Part shown: one piece after another, positions 32,871 through 41,478 of the stretch
How the letters are laid out: the number at the start of each line of letters is the position of its first letter
How positions within the stretch are numbered: position 1 is the stretch's first letter
Source: Sphingomonas sp. IBVSS2
GTDB lineage: Bacteria > Pseudomonadota > Alphaproteobacteria > Sphingomonadales > Sphingomonadaceae
DNA: 64,000 nt
Assembly (NCBI RefSeq): GCF_002127225.1
Contig: NZ_NFUR01000001.1
Coordinates: 807,592-871,591 of the forward strand
Reading direction: 5' to 3'
Program-made: the position numbers and the translations under genes
The notes under the pieces: generated by a model
The model's database searches: none
Told to the model about the DNA's origin: nothing
What the model saw: only the letters and a program-made list of their open reading frames with translations

Positions 32871-34199
32871 ATGAAGATCGCACTTGCCGCGCTGGCGCTT
32901 TCCGCCGGCCTCGCCGTTGGCGCGCAGGCGCAGCAGGGGCCGGGCCCGGCAGGTGGCCCCGGCGGCCCCGCGCCGATGGCCGCGCCGGCGGCGAGCAAGA
33001 CGGAGATCGTCACAAGCATCCGCAAGGCGATCGCCGGGAACTATGTGGTCGCGGGCAAGCGCGCCGCGCTCGACGCCGCGCTCCTCAAGGGCCTGAAGGC
33101 CGGGCGCTACGACGCCGCGGATCCGGGCGAGTTCACCCGCCGGCTGAACGAGGACCTTTATGCGGTGGCGCAGGACAAGCATCTCTCGTTGTTCTTCGAT
33201 CCGCGCATGTCGGCCGAGATCGCCGGCCGCGGCAGCCAGAATGACGAGATCGAGGACACCCCCTTCTTCAAGGCGATGATGCGCCAGCGCAACTATGGCA
33301 TCACCGAGATGAAGCTGCTGCCCGGCAATGTCCGCTATATCCGCTATGACGGGTTCGGCTGGACCGGGGCGGAGAGCCGGGCAGCGATCGACGCGGCGAT
33401 GGCGTTCCTGCGCGAAGGCGACGCGGCGATCCTCGACCTGCGCGGCAATGGCGGCGGCAGCCCCGAAGCGGTGCGCCGCATCGCCAGCTATTTCGTTCCC
33501 GCGGGCACGCCGCTGGTGACCTTTCATCTGCGCAGCGAGGCGCCGACCAGCTCGACGAGCGAGGCGGTGCCCGGCGGGCAGCTCCGCCTGCCGCTCTATG
33601 TGCTGACCAGCAATCGCGCGGCATCGGCAGCGGAGGAGTTCGTCTCGCATGTCGCGCGGCTCGGTTTCGGCACGCTGGTGGGCGAGACGACGGCGGGCGC
33701 GGCCTATCGCAACGAGCATTTCGCGATGCCCGGCGGCTTCGTGATGAGCGTGTCGATCGGCTATCCCGAGCTGCCGGGCGGCGGCAACTGGGAAGGCAAG
33801 GGCGTGGCCCCGAAGATCGCGGTGCCGGCGGACCGGGCGCTCGACCGCGCCCAGCAGGACGCGGCGCAGAAGCTCGCCGAGAAGGCACAGGGTCCGCAAA
33901 GGACCGAGCTGGAATGGACCGCCGCGCTCCATGCGGCCCGGGTGACGCCGGCGGTACCCGCCCGGGCGCTCGCCGCCTATGCCGGGCGCTATGGCGCGCG
34001 CACGGTGGCCTTGGAGAATGGCGCGCTCACCTGGCAGCGCGACGGCGGCGTCAAATCGGTGATGGTGCCGCTGGGCGGCGACCTGTTCGCGTTCGAGTTC
34101 GACCCGGCTACCCGGGTGCGCTTCACCGGCGAAGGCGCGGTGACCGGCGTGGTCATCGAGCGCGCGGACGGCTCGGGCAATCCGGTGCCCCGGGGATAG
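32871..34199 (+). CDS. Secreted S41-family serine peptidase
   Basis: 442 residues with a signal peptide ending AQAQ. An N-terminal helical domain (about 44-130) resembles the retinoid-binding-protein (IRBP) type of S41 peptidase. The catalytic part has DLRGNGGGSPEAVRRIASY and the nucleophile Ser252 in SNRAASAAEEF, then VGETTAGAAYR. No PDZ domain is visible between, unlike CtpA. A C-terminal strand-rich domain of about 80 residues follows. It is divergent from the Lrp gene. Substrate is unknown; such proteins clear peptides in the envelope. Confidence 0.87.
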   Translation: MKIALAALALSAGLAVGAQAQQGPGPAGGPGGPAPMAAPAASKTEIVTSIRKAIAGNYVVAGKRAALDAALLKGLKAGRYDAADPGEFTRRLNEDLYAVAQDKHLSLFFDPRMSAEIAGRGSQNDEIEDTPFFKAMMRQRNYGITEMKLLPGNVRYIRYDGFGWTGAESRAAIDAAMAFLREGDAAILDLRGNGGGSPEAVRRIASYFVPAGTPLVTFHLRSEAPTSSTSEAVPGGQLRLPLYVLTSNRAASAAEEFVSHVARLGFGTLVGETTAGAAYRNEHFAMPGGFVMSVSIGYPELPGGGNWEGKGVAPKIAVPADRALDRAQQDAAQKLAEKAQGPQRTELEWTAALHAARVTPAVPARALAAYAGRYGARTVALENGALTWQRDGGVKSVMVPLGGDLFAFEFDPATRVRFTGEGAVTGVVIERADGSGNPVPRG

Positions 34200-34229
34200 T
34201 CGCGGCTCCAGGGGCGCCTTGGGCCGGTG

Positions 34230-35060
34230 CTAGAGCAGGATCAGCACCGCCCCGGCGAGAATCCCGGCGACGCCCAGCGCCCGGCCGCGCGTCACCTTCT
34301 CGCCCAGGAAGAGCGTGGCGATGACCAGCGCGGTGACCATGCCGGTCTCGCGCAGGGCGGCGAGCGGCGCGGTGGGGCCGATCGCCAGTGCCAGGAGCGC
34401 CAGGCCATAGGTGACGATCGAGAGCGCACCCGCCGCCACGCCCGGGCGCCATTGCCGCGCCGCCGAAGCGAAGATCGCGCCCCTGGAGAGCAGGGCGAAC
34501 ATCGTCACCGTGCTCATCCCCATCAGCACGAACATCCAGACGATATAGCTGTGCGGCGTCGGCGCGGCGCGCACGCCGTGTGCGTCGATCACCGTATAGC
34601 CGGCGATGGTGAGCCCGGTGAGCAATGCCCAGCCCAGGCCGGCCCGGCCGATGTGCCGGCCCAGCACCATCACGAACATGGCCCCGCCGATCAGCGCGAT
34701 GCCGGCCAGTTCGCGCGCGCCGGCCGGCTCGCCGAGCAGCCCGATCGAGAGCGCGGCGGTGACCAGCGGCGCGGTGCCGCGCAGGATCGGATAGGCGGCC
34801 GAATAGTCGCTCGCGTCGAAGGTGCGCACCAGCGAATAGAGATAGAGGCAATGGACCAGGGCGGTGCCGGCGATCCACGGCCAGGCGGCGGCCGGCAGCG
34901 GCACGAGCAGCGTCGCCGGAAGCAGGATCAGCGCGCTCGATCCGTCGATGATCGCGCGGCCGGCCATCTTGTCGCGGCCGCCCTTCAGGATCGCGTTGAC
35001 CACGGCATGGATGGAGCCCGAGGCGATCATCATCGCCGGGGCGAGCAGCTCGGGATTCAC
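34230..35060 (-). CDS. EamA/DMT-family transporter
   Basis: 276 residues with about ten membrane helices in two EamA repeats, the layout of drug/metabolite transporters. Visible repeat endings are AAYPILRGTAPLVTAALS-IGLLGEP in the first half and ALRETGMVTALVIATLFLGEK in the second. Substrate unknown: amino acids, nucleobases or drugs are possible in this family. GTG 35060 overlaps the upstream stop by 4 bases (GTGA), so translation is coupled to the small membrane-protein gene before it. Confidence 0.85.
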   Translation of the reverse strand: MNPELLAPAMMIASGSIHAVVNAILKGGRDKMAGRAIIDGSSALILLPATLLVPLPAAAWPWIAGTALVHCLYLYSLVRTFDASDYSAAYPILRGTAPLVTAALSIGLLGEPAGARELAGIALIGGAMFVMVLGRHIGRAGLGWALLTGLTIAGYTVIDAHGVRAAPTPHSYIVWMFVLMGMSTVTMFALLSRGAIFASAARQWRPGVAAGALSIVTYGLALLALAIGPTAPLAALRETGMVTALVIATLFLGEKVTRGRALGVAGILAGAVLILL

Positions 35061-35494
35061 CAGGCGGTGTCGCGGACGTGCCGGAGCCAGAGCGCGAGCA
35101 GGATGCGCGAGACGATTCCGGAGAAAAGCACCAGCGGAACGACCAGCCAGAGCATCAGTACCTGGAAGGCGCTCCATTGCCCGGCGACGAGATGCCGGGC
35201 GCTGCTCAGCGCGGTCCAGCCCAGGACGATCGCGGTGGAGATCAGCCCGGCGAGCAGGGCGGCACCGATCCAGCGCCGCCAGGGCAGTGCCGGATCGCGC
35301 AGGAAAATCAATGCGACAGGGGTGCCGACGACCAACGCATAGCAGAGGCCGAACAGCGCCAGCGTGCCCCACACCCGCAGCAGCGAATCGGCGCCGCCGC
35401 TGCCGGCAAAGGCGGCGAGCAGGGACGCAGGCACGGGCCCTGCGAGCACGCAGGCGATCAGGGGCAGAACCGCGATACGATTTCCCTTGGCCAT
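35057..35494 (-). CDS. Small four-helix membrane protein, unknown
   Basis: 145 residues with four predicted membrane helices (about 8-28, 42-65, 75-98 and 108-135). I do not recognise the family and see no catalytic motif. It is translationally coupled to the downstream EamA-type transporter and starts 17 bases after the ligase stop on the same strand. It may be an accessory of the transporter or an independent membrane protein. Confidence 0.7.
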   Translation of the reverse strand: MAKGNRIAVLPLIACVLAGPVPASLLAAFAGSGGADSLLRVWGTLALFGLCYALVVGTPVALIFLRDPALPWRRWIGAALLAGLISTAIVLGWTALSSARHLVAGQWSAFQVLMLWLVVPLVLFSGIVSRILLALWLRHVRDTAW

Positions 35495-35510
35495 CGGGCG
35501 CGAAACTGAC

Positions 35511-37088
35511 TCAGGTGACGTGCTTGCGCAACGCCTCGATCGTGTCGGCTTCCCGCGCGGGCTTGTCGGTGCGGATGCGGCTGATCCGGGGGAAGCGCAT
35601 CGCCAGGCCCGATTTGTGGCGCCGCGATTCGTGGATCGAATCGAAGGCGACTTCGAGGACGAGGCTCTTGTCGGTCTCGCGCACCGGCCCGAAGCGATTC
35701 ACCGTATGGGTGCGGACATGATGGTCGAGCCATTTCAGCTCCTCGTCGGTGAAGCCGAAATAGGCCTTGCCGACGGGCAGCAGCTCGCCCTCGGCCGTCC
35801 AGGCGCCGAAAGTATAGTCGGAATAGAAGCTGCTGCGCTTGCCCGAGCCGCGCTGGGCGTACATCAGCACGCAATCGGCGACCAGCGGATCGCGCTTCCA
35901 TTTGTACCAAAGCCCCGCCCGGCGGCCGGCCACATAGGGCGAGTTGCGCCGCTTGAGCATGACGCCCTCGATCGACGCGTCGCGGGCGCCCGCGCGGAGT
36001 TCCTCCAGCGCGGCGAAGTCCCTGGCCGGAATCACCGCCGAGACGTCGAACCGCTCGGGGTCGAGCCGCACGGCGAAGCGCTCCAGCCGGGTGCGGCGCT
36101 CCGACCAGGGCAAGTTGCGCAGATCTTCCTCGCCATCGAAGAGGATGTCGTAGAGGCGGACAAAGGCGGGATAGTCGGCCAGCGTCCTGGCGCTGACCAG
36201 CTTGCGGCCCAGCCGCTGCTGGAGCGTGTTGAAGCTCGCCGCCGCGCCGCCCTGGAACGCGCCCTTCACCAGCAGTTCGCCATCGAGCACGCCGGGCGTC
36301 GCGAAGGCCCCCGCGACTTCGGGAAAGCTATGGGTGATGTCGTCGCCCGCGCGGCTATAGAGCCGGGTCTCGCCCGCGACATGGACGAGTTGGACGCGGA
36401 TCCCGTCCCATTTCCACTCGGCGGCATAGTCGGCGAGATCGACGCTCTCCTGCTCGAGCGGGTGGGCCAGCATGAAGGGGCGGAAGACAGGCAGGTCGCG
36501 CGCGCTCGGCTGCGTGGCGCGGCCCTCGGCCCAGTCGAACAGTGGCGCATAGGGCGGGGCGAGGCCGTGCCACACTTCCTCCACCGCATCGACATCGAGC
36601 CCGAAGGCCTGGGCGAGCGCGGTCTTGGCGAGCCGGGCGGAGATGCCCACGCGCAGCGCGCCGGTGGCGAGCTTGAGCAAGGCGAAGCGCGCATCGGCGT
36701 CGAGGCGATCGAGCATCCCCGCCAGTGCCGCGGGCGCATCGGACCTGGAGATCCCGCCGAGTGTCGCGACCACCTGCGAGACGCTGAGCGGTGCCATGGT
36801 GTCGGGCGGTGCCGCCGGTTCGGGCCAGAGCAGCGCGATCGTCTCGGCCGAATCGCCGACAAAGTCCCGGCTCATCGCATAGAGCACCGGATCCACGCGT
36901 TCCTCCACCATCGCGCGGATCAGGGCGGGCTTCACCGCCGGCAGGTCGAGCGTGCCGGTGAGCGCGGCCATCGCCCAGCCACGGTCCGGATCGGGCGTGG
37001 CGCGCAGATAGTCGCCGATCCGCTTGAGCTTCGCGTTGCGCGAGCGCGTGTAGATCAGGCCATCGAGCAGGTCGGCAAAGGCACGCAT
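35511..37088 (-). CDS. ATP-dependent DNA ligase (damage-response type)
   Basis: 525 residues. The nucleotidyltransferase motif I is E-W-K226-W-D-G-I-R, with K226 the adenylated lysine; motifs with DGELLVKG, IEGVMLKRR and YKWKRDP follow, then an OB-fold with VRETDKSLVLEVAFDS. The N-terminal helical domain is that of the bacterial LigB-like ligases tied to Lhr helicase and MBL exonuclease. Here it is about 11 kb from those two genes. It is transcribed away from a divergent metallophosphoesterase gene across 49 bases. ATG 37088 was chosen over 37103 as the domain start. Confidence 0.92.
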   Translation of the reverse strand: MRAFADLLDGLIYTRSRNAKLKRIGDYLRATPDPDRGWAMAALTGTLDLPAVKPALIRAMVEERVDPVLYAMSRDFVGDSAETIALLWPEPAAPPDTMAPLSVSQVVATLGGISRSDAPAALAGMLDRLDADARFALLKLATGALRVGISARLAKTALAQAFGLDVDAVEEVWHGLAPPYAPLFDWAEGRATQPSARDLPVFRPFMLAHPLEQESVDLADYAAEWKWDGIRVQLVHVAGETRLYSRAGDDITHSFPEVAGAFATPGVLDGELLVKGAFQGGAAASFNTLQQRLGRKLVSARTLADYPAFVRLYDILFDGEEDLRNLPWSERRTRLERFAVRLDPERFDVSAVIPARDFAALEELRAGARDASIEGVMLKRRNSPYVAGRRAGLWYKWKRDPLVADCVLMYAQRGSGKRSSFYSDYTFGAWTAEGELLPVGKAYFGFTDEELKWLDHHVRTHTVNRFGPVRETDKSLVLEVAFDSIHESRRHKSGLAMRFPRISRIRTDKPAREADTIEALRKHVT

Positions 37089-37137
37089 GATGGCGCAACG
37101 CATAGCGCGGCCGATGCGCTCCCGTTACGATGTTCGT

Positions 37138-37971
37138 ATGCGCAAGCTCTCCCTCATCCTCGCCGGCCTGGCCCTGCTGCTCGCCGCTTTTCTCGGCTGG
37201 TGCTTCCGCGAGGCGACCAGCGACCCGGTGGTCCGCCGTGCGGAGGTGGCCATGGCTGGGCTGGAGCGGCCGGTGCGGATCGCGCTGCTGAGCGACATCC
37301 ATATCGGCACCGCCGCGATGGGGCCGGAGCGGCTGAGCCGGATCGTCGGGCAGGTTAATGCGCTGAAGCCCGATCTGGTGGTGATCGCGGGCGACTTCAT
37401 CTTCGGCCATGATCCCCGGGGTGCGGCGAAGCTGGGGCCGGCGATGATCGGGCCGTTGCGCGAACTGCGCGCGCCGCTGGGCGTGACGGCGGTGCTCGGC
37501 AATCACGACTATTGGACGGGCCCGCAGGCAGTGCGCGACCAGCTCGCCGGCGCCGGCGTTACGGTGCTGGAGAACGATGCCGGCCCCCGCGGGCCGATCG
37601 CGCTGGGCGGCATCGGCGACGATTTCTCCGGCCATGCCGATGTCGACGCGACGATTCGGGCGGCGCGCGCGATCGGGCGGCCGATCGTGCTGGTCACGCA
37701 CTCGCCCGACGTTGCGCCGGACCTGCCCGCCGATGCGCGGCTGCTGCTCGCCGGGCACACCCATTGCGGGCAGGTGCTGGTCTTCGGCCACAACGTCGCG
37801 CCCGCGGTCAGCCGCTACGGCGCCCGCTATCGCTGTGGCCTGGTGCGCGAAGGCGCACGGACCGTGATCGTCACCGCCGGGCTCGGCACCAGCGGTGTGC
37901 CGTTCCGCCTGGGCGCGCGACCCGATATCTGGTTGGTCACGCTCGTGCCGCCGGCAATGGTGCGGACATGA
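37138..37971 (+). CDS. Membrane-anchored metallophosphoesterase (YaeI-like)
   Basis: 277 residues. One N-terminal membrane helix (about 4-22) precedes a calcineurin-like phosphoesterase domain with LLSD53-I-H55, AGDFIFG, GNHDYW, THSPDV and AGHTHCGQ as metal ligands. This is the YaeI/YkuE pattern, acting on the periplasmic side on lipid or nucleotide phosphates. It is next to the ATP-dependent ligase, but it is not the usual Mpe partner (PdeM) of the Lhr-ligase set, which is soluble and has a different first motif. Whether it functionally replaces Mpe is unknown. Confidence 0.88.
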   Translation: MRKLSLILAGLALLLAAFLGWCFREATSDPVVRRAEVAMAGLERPVRIALLSDIHIGTAAMGPERLSRIVGQVNALKPDLVVIAGDFIFGHDPRGAAKLGPAMIGPLRELRAPLGVTAVLGNHDYWTGPQAVRDQLAGAGVTVLENDAGPRGPIALGGIGDDFSGHADVDATIRAARAIGRPIVLVTHSPDVAPDLPADARLLLAGHTHCGQVLVFGHNVAPAVSRYGARYRCGLVREGARTVIVTAGLGTSGVPFRLGARPDIWLVTLVPPAMVRT

Positions 37972-38018
37972 AAAGCGGGTTAGGTTCGCCGCTCCACCAC
38001 CGGAGGGGTCTCCCGACA

Positions 38019-38354
38019 ATGAAGCTCGTTCTCACTGCCGCCCTGCTTGCCTGTGCACCTGTTGCCGCCCTTGCCCAGAACGCACCGGCGCCGGCACCGG
38101 CACCTGCGCCTGCCCCGGCCACTGCGCCCGCCCCGGCGGCGAAGTTCAGCGCGGACACGCCGATCGAAACCCTGTTCGCCAATGAAGGCGCCAAGGCGGT
38201 GCTCGTCGCCGACGGCCTGGGCGATATCGACAAGCATCCCGCCTATGAGCAGTTCAAGGCGATGAGCTTCCGCGCGATCCAGCCTTTCTCGGAAGGCAAG
38301 CTCACCGACGAGATGCTCGCCAAGCTCGATTCGGACCTCGCCAAGGTGAAGTAA
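38019..38354 (+). CDS. Small secreted Ala/Pro-rich protein, unknown
   Basis: 111 residues: a signal peptide ending AALAQ, an Ala-Pro run of about 25 residues, then a 65-residue domain with IETLFANEGAKAVLVADGLG. GGAGGGG precedes ATG 38019. I do not recognise the domain. A perfect hairpin follows the stop. It follows the metallophosphoesterase by 47 bases and may share its transcript. Confidence 0.8.
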   Translation: MKLVLTAALLACAPVAALAQNAPAPAPAPAPAPATAPAPAAKFSADTPIETLFANEGAKAVLVADGLGDIDKHPAYEQFKAMSFRAIQPFSEGKLTDEMLAKLDSDLAKVK

Positions 38355-38363
38355 TTGGGCCGG

Positions 38364-38386
38364 GGCCGGCTCCCGCGGAGCCGGCC
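38364..38386 (+). terminator. Hairpin after the small secreted protein
   Basis: A perfect 10-bp stem GGCCGGCTCC / GGAGCCGGCC with loop CGC, 9 bases after the stop, followed by a weak T-containing stretch (TCGTTCT). Confidence 0.65.
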
Positions 38387-38438
38387 TCGTTCTCCGAGCC
38401 GCCAGGTTGAGGGTCCAGGCGAGCCTTCGAGCTATTTC

Positions 38439-38468
38439 CGTCATCCCCCGCCTGCGCGAGGATGACGG
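38439..38468. repeat. Single REP-like unit
   Basis: Arms CCGTCATCC / GGATGACGG around a 12-base centre, between the small secreted gene and the convergent dps stop. Same end sequence as the composite elements at 27256 and 53931. Confidence 0.7.
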
Positions 38469-38503
38469 GGTTTGCCGATCACGCCTCCGCCCCGGGCGCG
38501 GGT

Positions 38504-39001
38504 TCAGCCCTTGCGCGATGCCTCGAACAGGAACCAGGCGCGCTCCTCGGCCTGATCGGTCCATTCGTCGACGATGCCGCTGGTCGCATTGTCGCCGGCA
38601 TCTTCGGCCGCCTGCTTCACCGTGCGGAAGCTCTCGATCAGCTTGAGATTGTCCTCGCGCAGCTCGGCGAGCATGTCGCCGGGCGCGACATAGTCCGCGT
38701 CATTGTCGGTCAGCGTCTGGCGGCGGGCGATGTCGCCGATCGAGCGCAGCGTGACGTTGCCGGTCTTGCGCACCCGCTCCGCGATCGCATCGGTGATGCC
38801 GTAGATCTGCGCCGCCTGATCGTCGAGCAGCAGGTGATAGTCGCGGAAATGCGGACCCGAGACGTGCCAGTGGAAATTCTTGGTCTTGAGATAGAGCGCG
38901 AAGCAATCCGCCAGCGCGGAATTCAGCGCATCCGCCACGCTCTTCGCGTCGTTGCGGTTGAGATCGGTAGGGGTGCGGAGCGCCGCATTGGTATCAGCCA
39001 T
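38504..39001 (-). CDS. dps: Dps-family DNA-binding ferritin
   Basis: 165 residues, a single ferritin-like four-helix domain. The ferroxidase ligands are in LYLKTKNFHWHVSGPHFRDY and LLLDDQAAQI, with Asp/Glu in the second helix. Dps binds and oxidises ferrous iron and protects DNA in stationary phase and oxidative stress. The N-terminus (ALRTPTDLNRNDAKSVADAL) is short and lacks the Lys tail of E. coli Dps, so DNA binding is less sure. It stands alone, with a REP-like unit downstream. Confidence 0.93.
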   Translation of the reverse strand: MADTNAALRTPTDLNRNDAKSVADALNSALADCFALYLKTKNFHWHVSGPHFRDYHLLLDDQAAQIYGITDAIAERVRKTGNVTLRSIGDIARRQTLTDNDADYVAPGDMLAELREDNLKLIESFRTVKQAAEDAGDNATSGIVDEWTDQAEERAWFLFEASRKG

Positions 39002-39098
39002 GTTCGTCCTCCCGGGATTCGGTTCGCAGGGTCAACGAACGGGATATGGGATCGGCTCCGCCCCGGCGCATTTGCATTTTTCCGATCTCGGAGATCGA

Positions 39099-39662
39099 TC
39101 AGGTGAGGCGCAGCGCGTTCACGCCGATCCAGCAGCCGGCGATCAGGAAGCCGATGCCGCTCAGGATGCGCAGCCAGCGCCAGGGGATGGCCGCCCAGGT
39201 CCGCTCGCCGAGCAGCGCGGCGACGAATGCCACGCCGAACGCGCCGATCGAGGCGCCGGCCGCCGCGAACCAGGGCTGGCCGCCGGTGGAGAGCGCAAGC
39301 GTGAAGAAGGGCGTGCTCTCGCCAAAGGCAAGAATCAGCACGCCAAGGAGTGCAGTGAGGAAGGCGCCGAGCTTCCAGCCGTCGAGCCGGTCCTTCACGC
39401 GATTCGACCCGATCGCGCCCAGCGCGCCGAAGATCAGCGCCATGGCGAGCAGCAGCGCGCGCGCATTGGGCGTCATCATCGGCCCGATCAGCGATCCGCC
39501 AAGCGCCGCCGCGAGATTGACGGCGGCATGGGCGATGCCCGCCATGAGCGCCACGGTGAGCGGCCGGCCATAGCGATCGGCGAGGATCGCGGTCAGCATG
39601 GCCGGCTTGTCGCAAAGCTGGGTGAGGGCGGCCAGCAGGAAGGCCGGGACCAGAGCTTCCAC
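39099..39662 (-). CDS. TMEM165/GDT1-like membrane protein with degenerate motifs
   Basis: 187 residues with about six membrane helices in two halves, the GDT1 (UPF0016) layout. The family's twin E-x-G-D-(K/R)-(S/T) motifs are altered: the first reads QLCDKP and the second AFGEST. GDT1 proteins move Mn2+ or Ca2+ with those acids, so transport may differ here. Start GTG 39662 is chosen because AGGGGA lies upstream and it begins at the first helix; an ATG at 39725 would add residues translated from a palindrome. Between here and rpmG lies about 200 bp without a gene. Confidence 0.75.
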   Translation of the reverse strand: MEALVPAFLLAALTQLCDKPAMLTAILADRYGRPLTVALMAGIAHAAVNLAAALGGSLIGPMMTPNARALLLAMALIFGALGAIGSNRVKDRLDGWKLGAFLTALLGVLILAFGESTPFFTLALSTGGQPWFAAAGASIGAFGVAFVAALLGERTWAAIPWRWLRILSGIGFLIAGCWIGVNALRLT

Positions 39663-39722
39663 GCGCTTCCCCTTTCGGTGGCCATTCTGGGCAGCCAGGG
39701 TTAAACCCGCGTGAAGGATATC

Positions 39723-39756
39723 CAATTCCTCCCCCAGAGGCGCTCGGGAGGAATTG
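39723..39756. repeat. Palindrome near the GDT1-like gene start
   Basis: A perfect 11-bp stem, CAATTCCTCCC / GGGAGGAATTG, with a 12-base loop. It lies 60 bases upstream of the GTG start of the GDT1-like gene and about 110 upstream of rpmG. A looser version, CCTCCCC..GGGAAGGAATT, is at about 63431. Confidence 0.6.
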
Positions 39757-39868
39757 CTTGGCCCCAGCCTTGACTTTTGGCCGAGAATCGCACAGTTGCC
39801 CGCGTCTGGCAGCGGTGCGCTCTGGCGTGCCGCTCTTTTCTTTTCGCAGTTTCAAGGGTTGTTGGGTC

Positions 39869-40036
39869 ATGGCCAAGCCGACCACTGTCAAGATCAAGCT
39901 CGTCAGCACGGCGGACACGGGTTTCTTCTACGTCACCAAGAAGAATCCGCGTACCCAGACCGAGAAGTTCTCGTTCCGCAAGTACGATCCCGTCGTGCGC
40001 AAGCATGTCGAGTTCAAGGAAGCCAAGATCAAGTAA
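39869..40036 (+). CDS. rpmG: 50S ribosomal protein L33
   Basis: 55 residues: [20 protein letters not shown] through [20 protein letters not shown]. It is the non-zinc (C-minus) L33 form, with no CxxC pairs. ATG 39869 begins the conserved MAKP start. A TTGACT at 39771-39776 may be its -35. A bidirectional terminator follows, shared with the convergent divK. Confidence 0.97.
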   Translation: MAKPTTVKIKLVSTADTGFFYVTKKNPRTQTEKFSFRKYDPVVRKHVEFKEAKIK

Positions 40037-40092
40037 GGCGGGCGCGAGCCCGGCTTGCCTCGCCCCCGCACGCGCGGGGCCGGTCTTCAAGA

Positions 40093-40124
40093 AAGCCCCG
40101 GGCCGTCAAGGCTGCGGGGCTTCT
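40093..40124. terminator. Bidirectional terminator between rpmG and divK
   Basis: AAGCCCCG (40093-40100) pairs with CGGGGCTT (40115-40122), with a smaller GCC/GGC pair inside. It is followed by CTTCTTCTG on the plus strand and CAAGAA on the other side. Its right half overlaps the last codons of divK. Confidence 0.7.
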
Positions 40125-40534
40125 TCTGTGCCTGGGTTCGGGGCTTCGCGCGGCGGCGCCGGCGATTCGGCCGGCATCAGCGCCCGCACTTCCTCCATGA
40201 AGCGCACGAGGCTGATCGGCTTGGAGACATAGGCATTGGCCCCGGCCGCGCGAATCCGCTCCTCGTCGTCGCGGCCGGCATAGGCGGTCACCGCCATGAT
40301 CGGGATGGCGCGCAGCCTGGGGTCCAGCTTCATGTGCTGGATCAGCTCGAGCCCGGTGACGTGCGGCATCTGGATGTCCATCACCACCAGCTGCGGATCG
40401 AAGTCGCGCGCGCGTCCCACCGCCTCGCGCCCGTCGCGCACCGGCTCGGCTTCGAACTGGTGCGCGCGCAGCAGGTCGCAGAACAGCTTCAGATTGAGTT
40501 CGTTGTCCTCGACAACGAGCACCCTTTTTGCCAC
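40106..40534 (-). CDS. divK: DivK-like single-domain response regulator
   Basis: 142 residues: one receiver domain and a Pro-rich tail. The start VLVVEDNELNLKLFCDLLRA is very like Caulobacter DivK (VEDNELNMKLFHDLLEA from memory). Asp53 in LVVMDIQMP is the phospho-acceptor, with Thr83 and Lys105 in the usual places. DivK controls cell-cycle kinases PleC and DivJ. It is divergent from a DUF3572 gene, the same pair found in other alphaproteobacteria. Confidence 0.88.
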   Translation of the reverse strand: MAKRVLVVEDNELNLKLFCDLLRAHQFEAEPVRDGREAVGRARDFDPQLVVMDIQMPHVTGLELIQHMKLDPRLRAIPIMAVTAYAGRDDEERIRAAGANAYVSKPISLVRFMEEVRALMPAESPAPPREAPNPGTEEAPQP

Positions 40535-40571
40535 GCGCTACCCCCGGATCGACTCTCGGGTGATGTAGGGT

Positions 40572-40838
40572 ATGGCAGGCGCGGAAACAAATGCGGAAGC
40601 GCTGGCGCTGCAGGCGCTTGTGTGGACGCTGGGCGAGGAATCGCGCGCGCGGCGCCTGCTCGACCTCACCGGCCTCGATCCCGCCGAACTGCGCCGGCGG
40701 GCGGGCGAGGCGGTGGTGCTCGCCGCGACTCTGTCGTTCCTCGAATCCTACGAGCCCGATCTTGTCGCCTGCGCGGCGGCACTCGACATAAGCCCCGAAC
40801 AACTGGTCGCCGCCCGGGCGACGCTGGAAAGATCATGA
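40572..40838 (+). CDS. DUF3572 protein
   Basis: 88 residues, all helical. The pattern AEALALQALVWTLGEESRARRLLDLTGLDPAELR then FLESYEPDLVACAAALDISPE is the DUF3572 family. Function unknown. It is divergent from divK across 37 bases, a conserved arrangement, so a cell-cycle link is conceivable but untested. The last 4 bases overlap the HAD-family start (ATGA). Confidence 0.88.
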   Translation: MAGAETNAEALALQALVWTLGEESRARRLLDLTGLDPAELRRRAGEAVVLAATLSFLESYEPDLVACAAALDISPEQLVAARATLERS

Positions 40839-41470
40839 AGCCCCTGCTGATCACCGATTGCGACGAGGTCCTGCTCCACATGGTGCGCCATTTCGGCGTG
40901 TGGCTGGGCGAGACGCACGACATCGAGTTCACCCCCAATGGCGGCGATTTCGCCAATTCGATGCGCCGCCGCGCCGATTCGGCCGTAGTGGAGCGCGAGG
41001 AGATGTGGGGCCTGCTCGACGGCTTCTTTCCCGCCGAGATGGATCGCCAGACCCTGGTGCCGCATGCCCGCGAGGCGCTGGCCGCGCTTGCCGCGCGCGC
41101 CGACATCGTCGTGCTGACCAACCTGCAGGATCATTGCCGCCCGCACCGGATCGCCCAGCTGACGAATCACGGGATCGAACATCGGGTGGAGTGCAACCAG
41201 GGCGGCAAGGGTTCGCCGGTGGTGCGGCTGGTCGAGGAATATCGGCCGAGCGTCACCGTGTTCGTCGACGATCTGGCGGTGCACCACGAATCGGTGGCCA
41301 AGCATGCGCCGGGCGTGTTCCGCCTCCACATGGTCGCCGAGCCCAGCCTGGCGCCGAGCGTGGCGAAGGCGCCGCACGCCCATGCCCGGATCGACGACTG
41401 GCGCGAGGCGCTGGGCTGGATCGAGGCGCGCTTCGACGCGGGCTTGACCGCCGACGTGGCGAGTGGTTGA
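40835..41470 (+). CDS. HAD-family hydrolase
   Basis: 211 residues. Motif I is D8-C-D10-E-V, giving the nucleophile and the acid; a Thr in VVLTNLQDH is motif II; the lysine in GGKGSPV and FVDDLAVHH give motifs III and IV. It is a soluble phosphatase-type HAD; the substrate is unknown. The DCDEV start (rather than DxDGT) is typical of a sphingomonad/alphaproteobacterial subgroup, recalled without a search. It is translationally coupled to DUF3572 and followed after 8 bases by ridA. Confidence 0.87.
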   Translation: MKPLLITDCDEVLLHMVRHFGVWLGETHDIEFTPNGGDFANSMRRRADSAVVEREEMWGLLDGFFPAEMDRQTLVPHAREALAALAARADIVVLTNLQDHCRPHRIAQLTNHGIEHRVECNQGGKGSPVVRLVEEYRPSVTVFVDDLAVHHESVAKHAPGVFRLHMVAEPSLAPSVAKAPHAHARIDDWREALGWIEARFDAGLTADVASG

Positions 41471-41478
41471 GCAGACCC

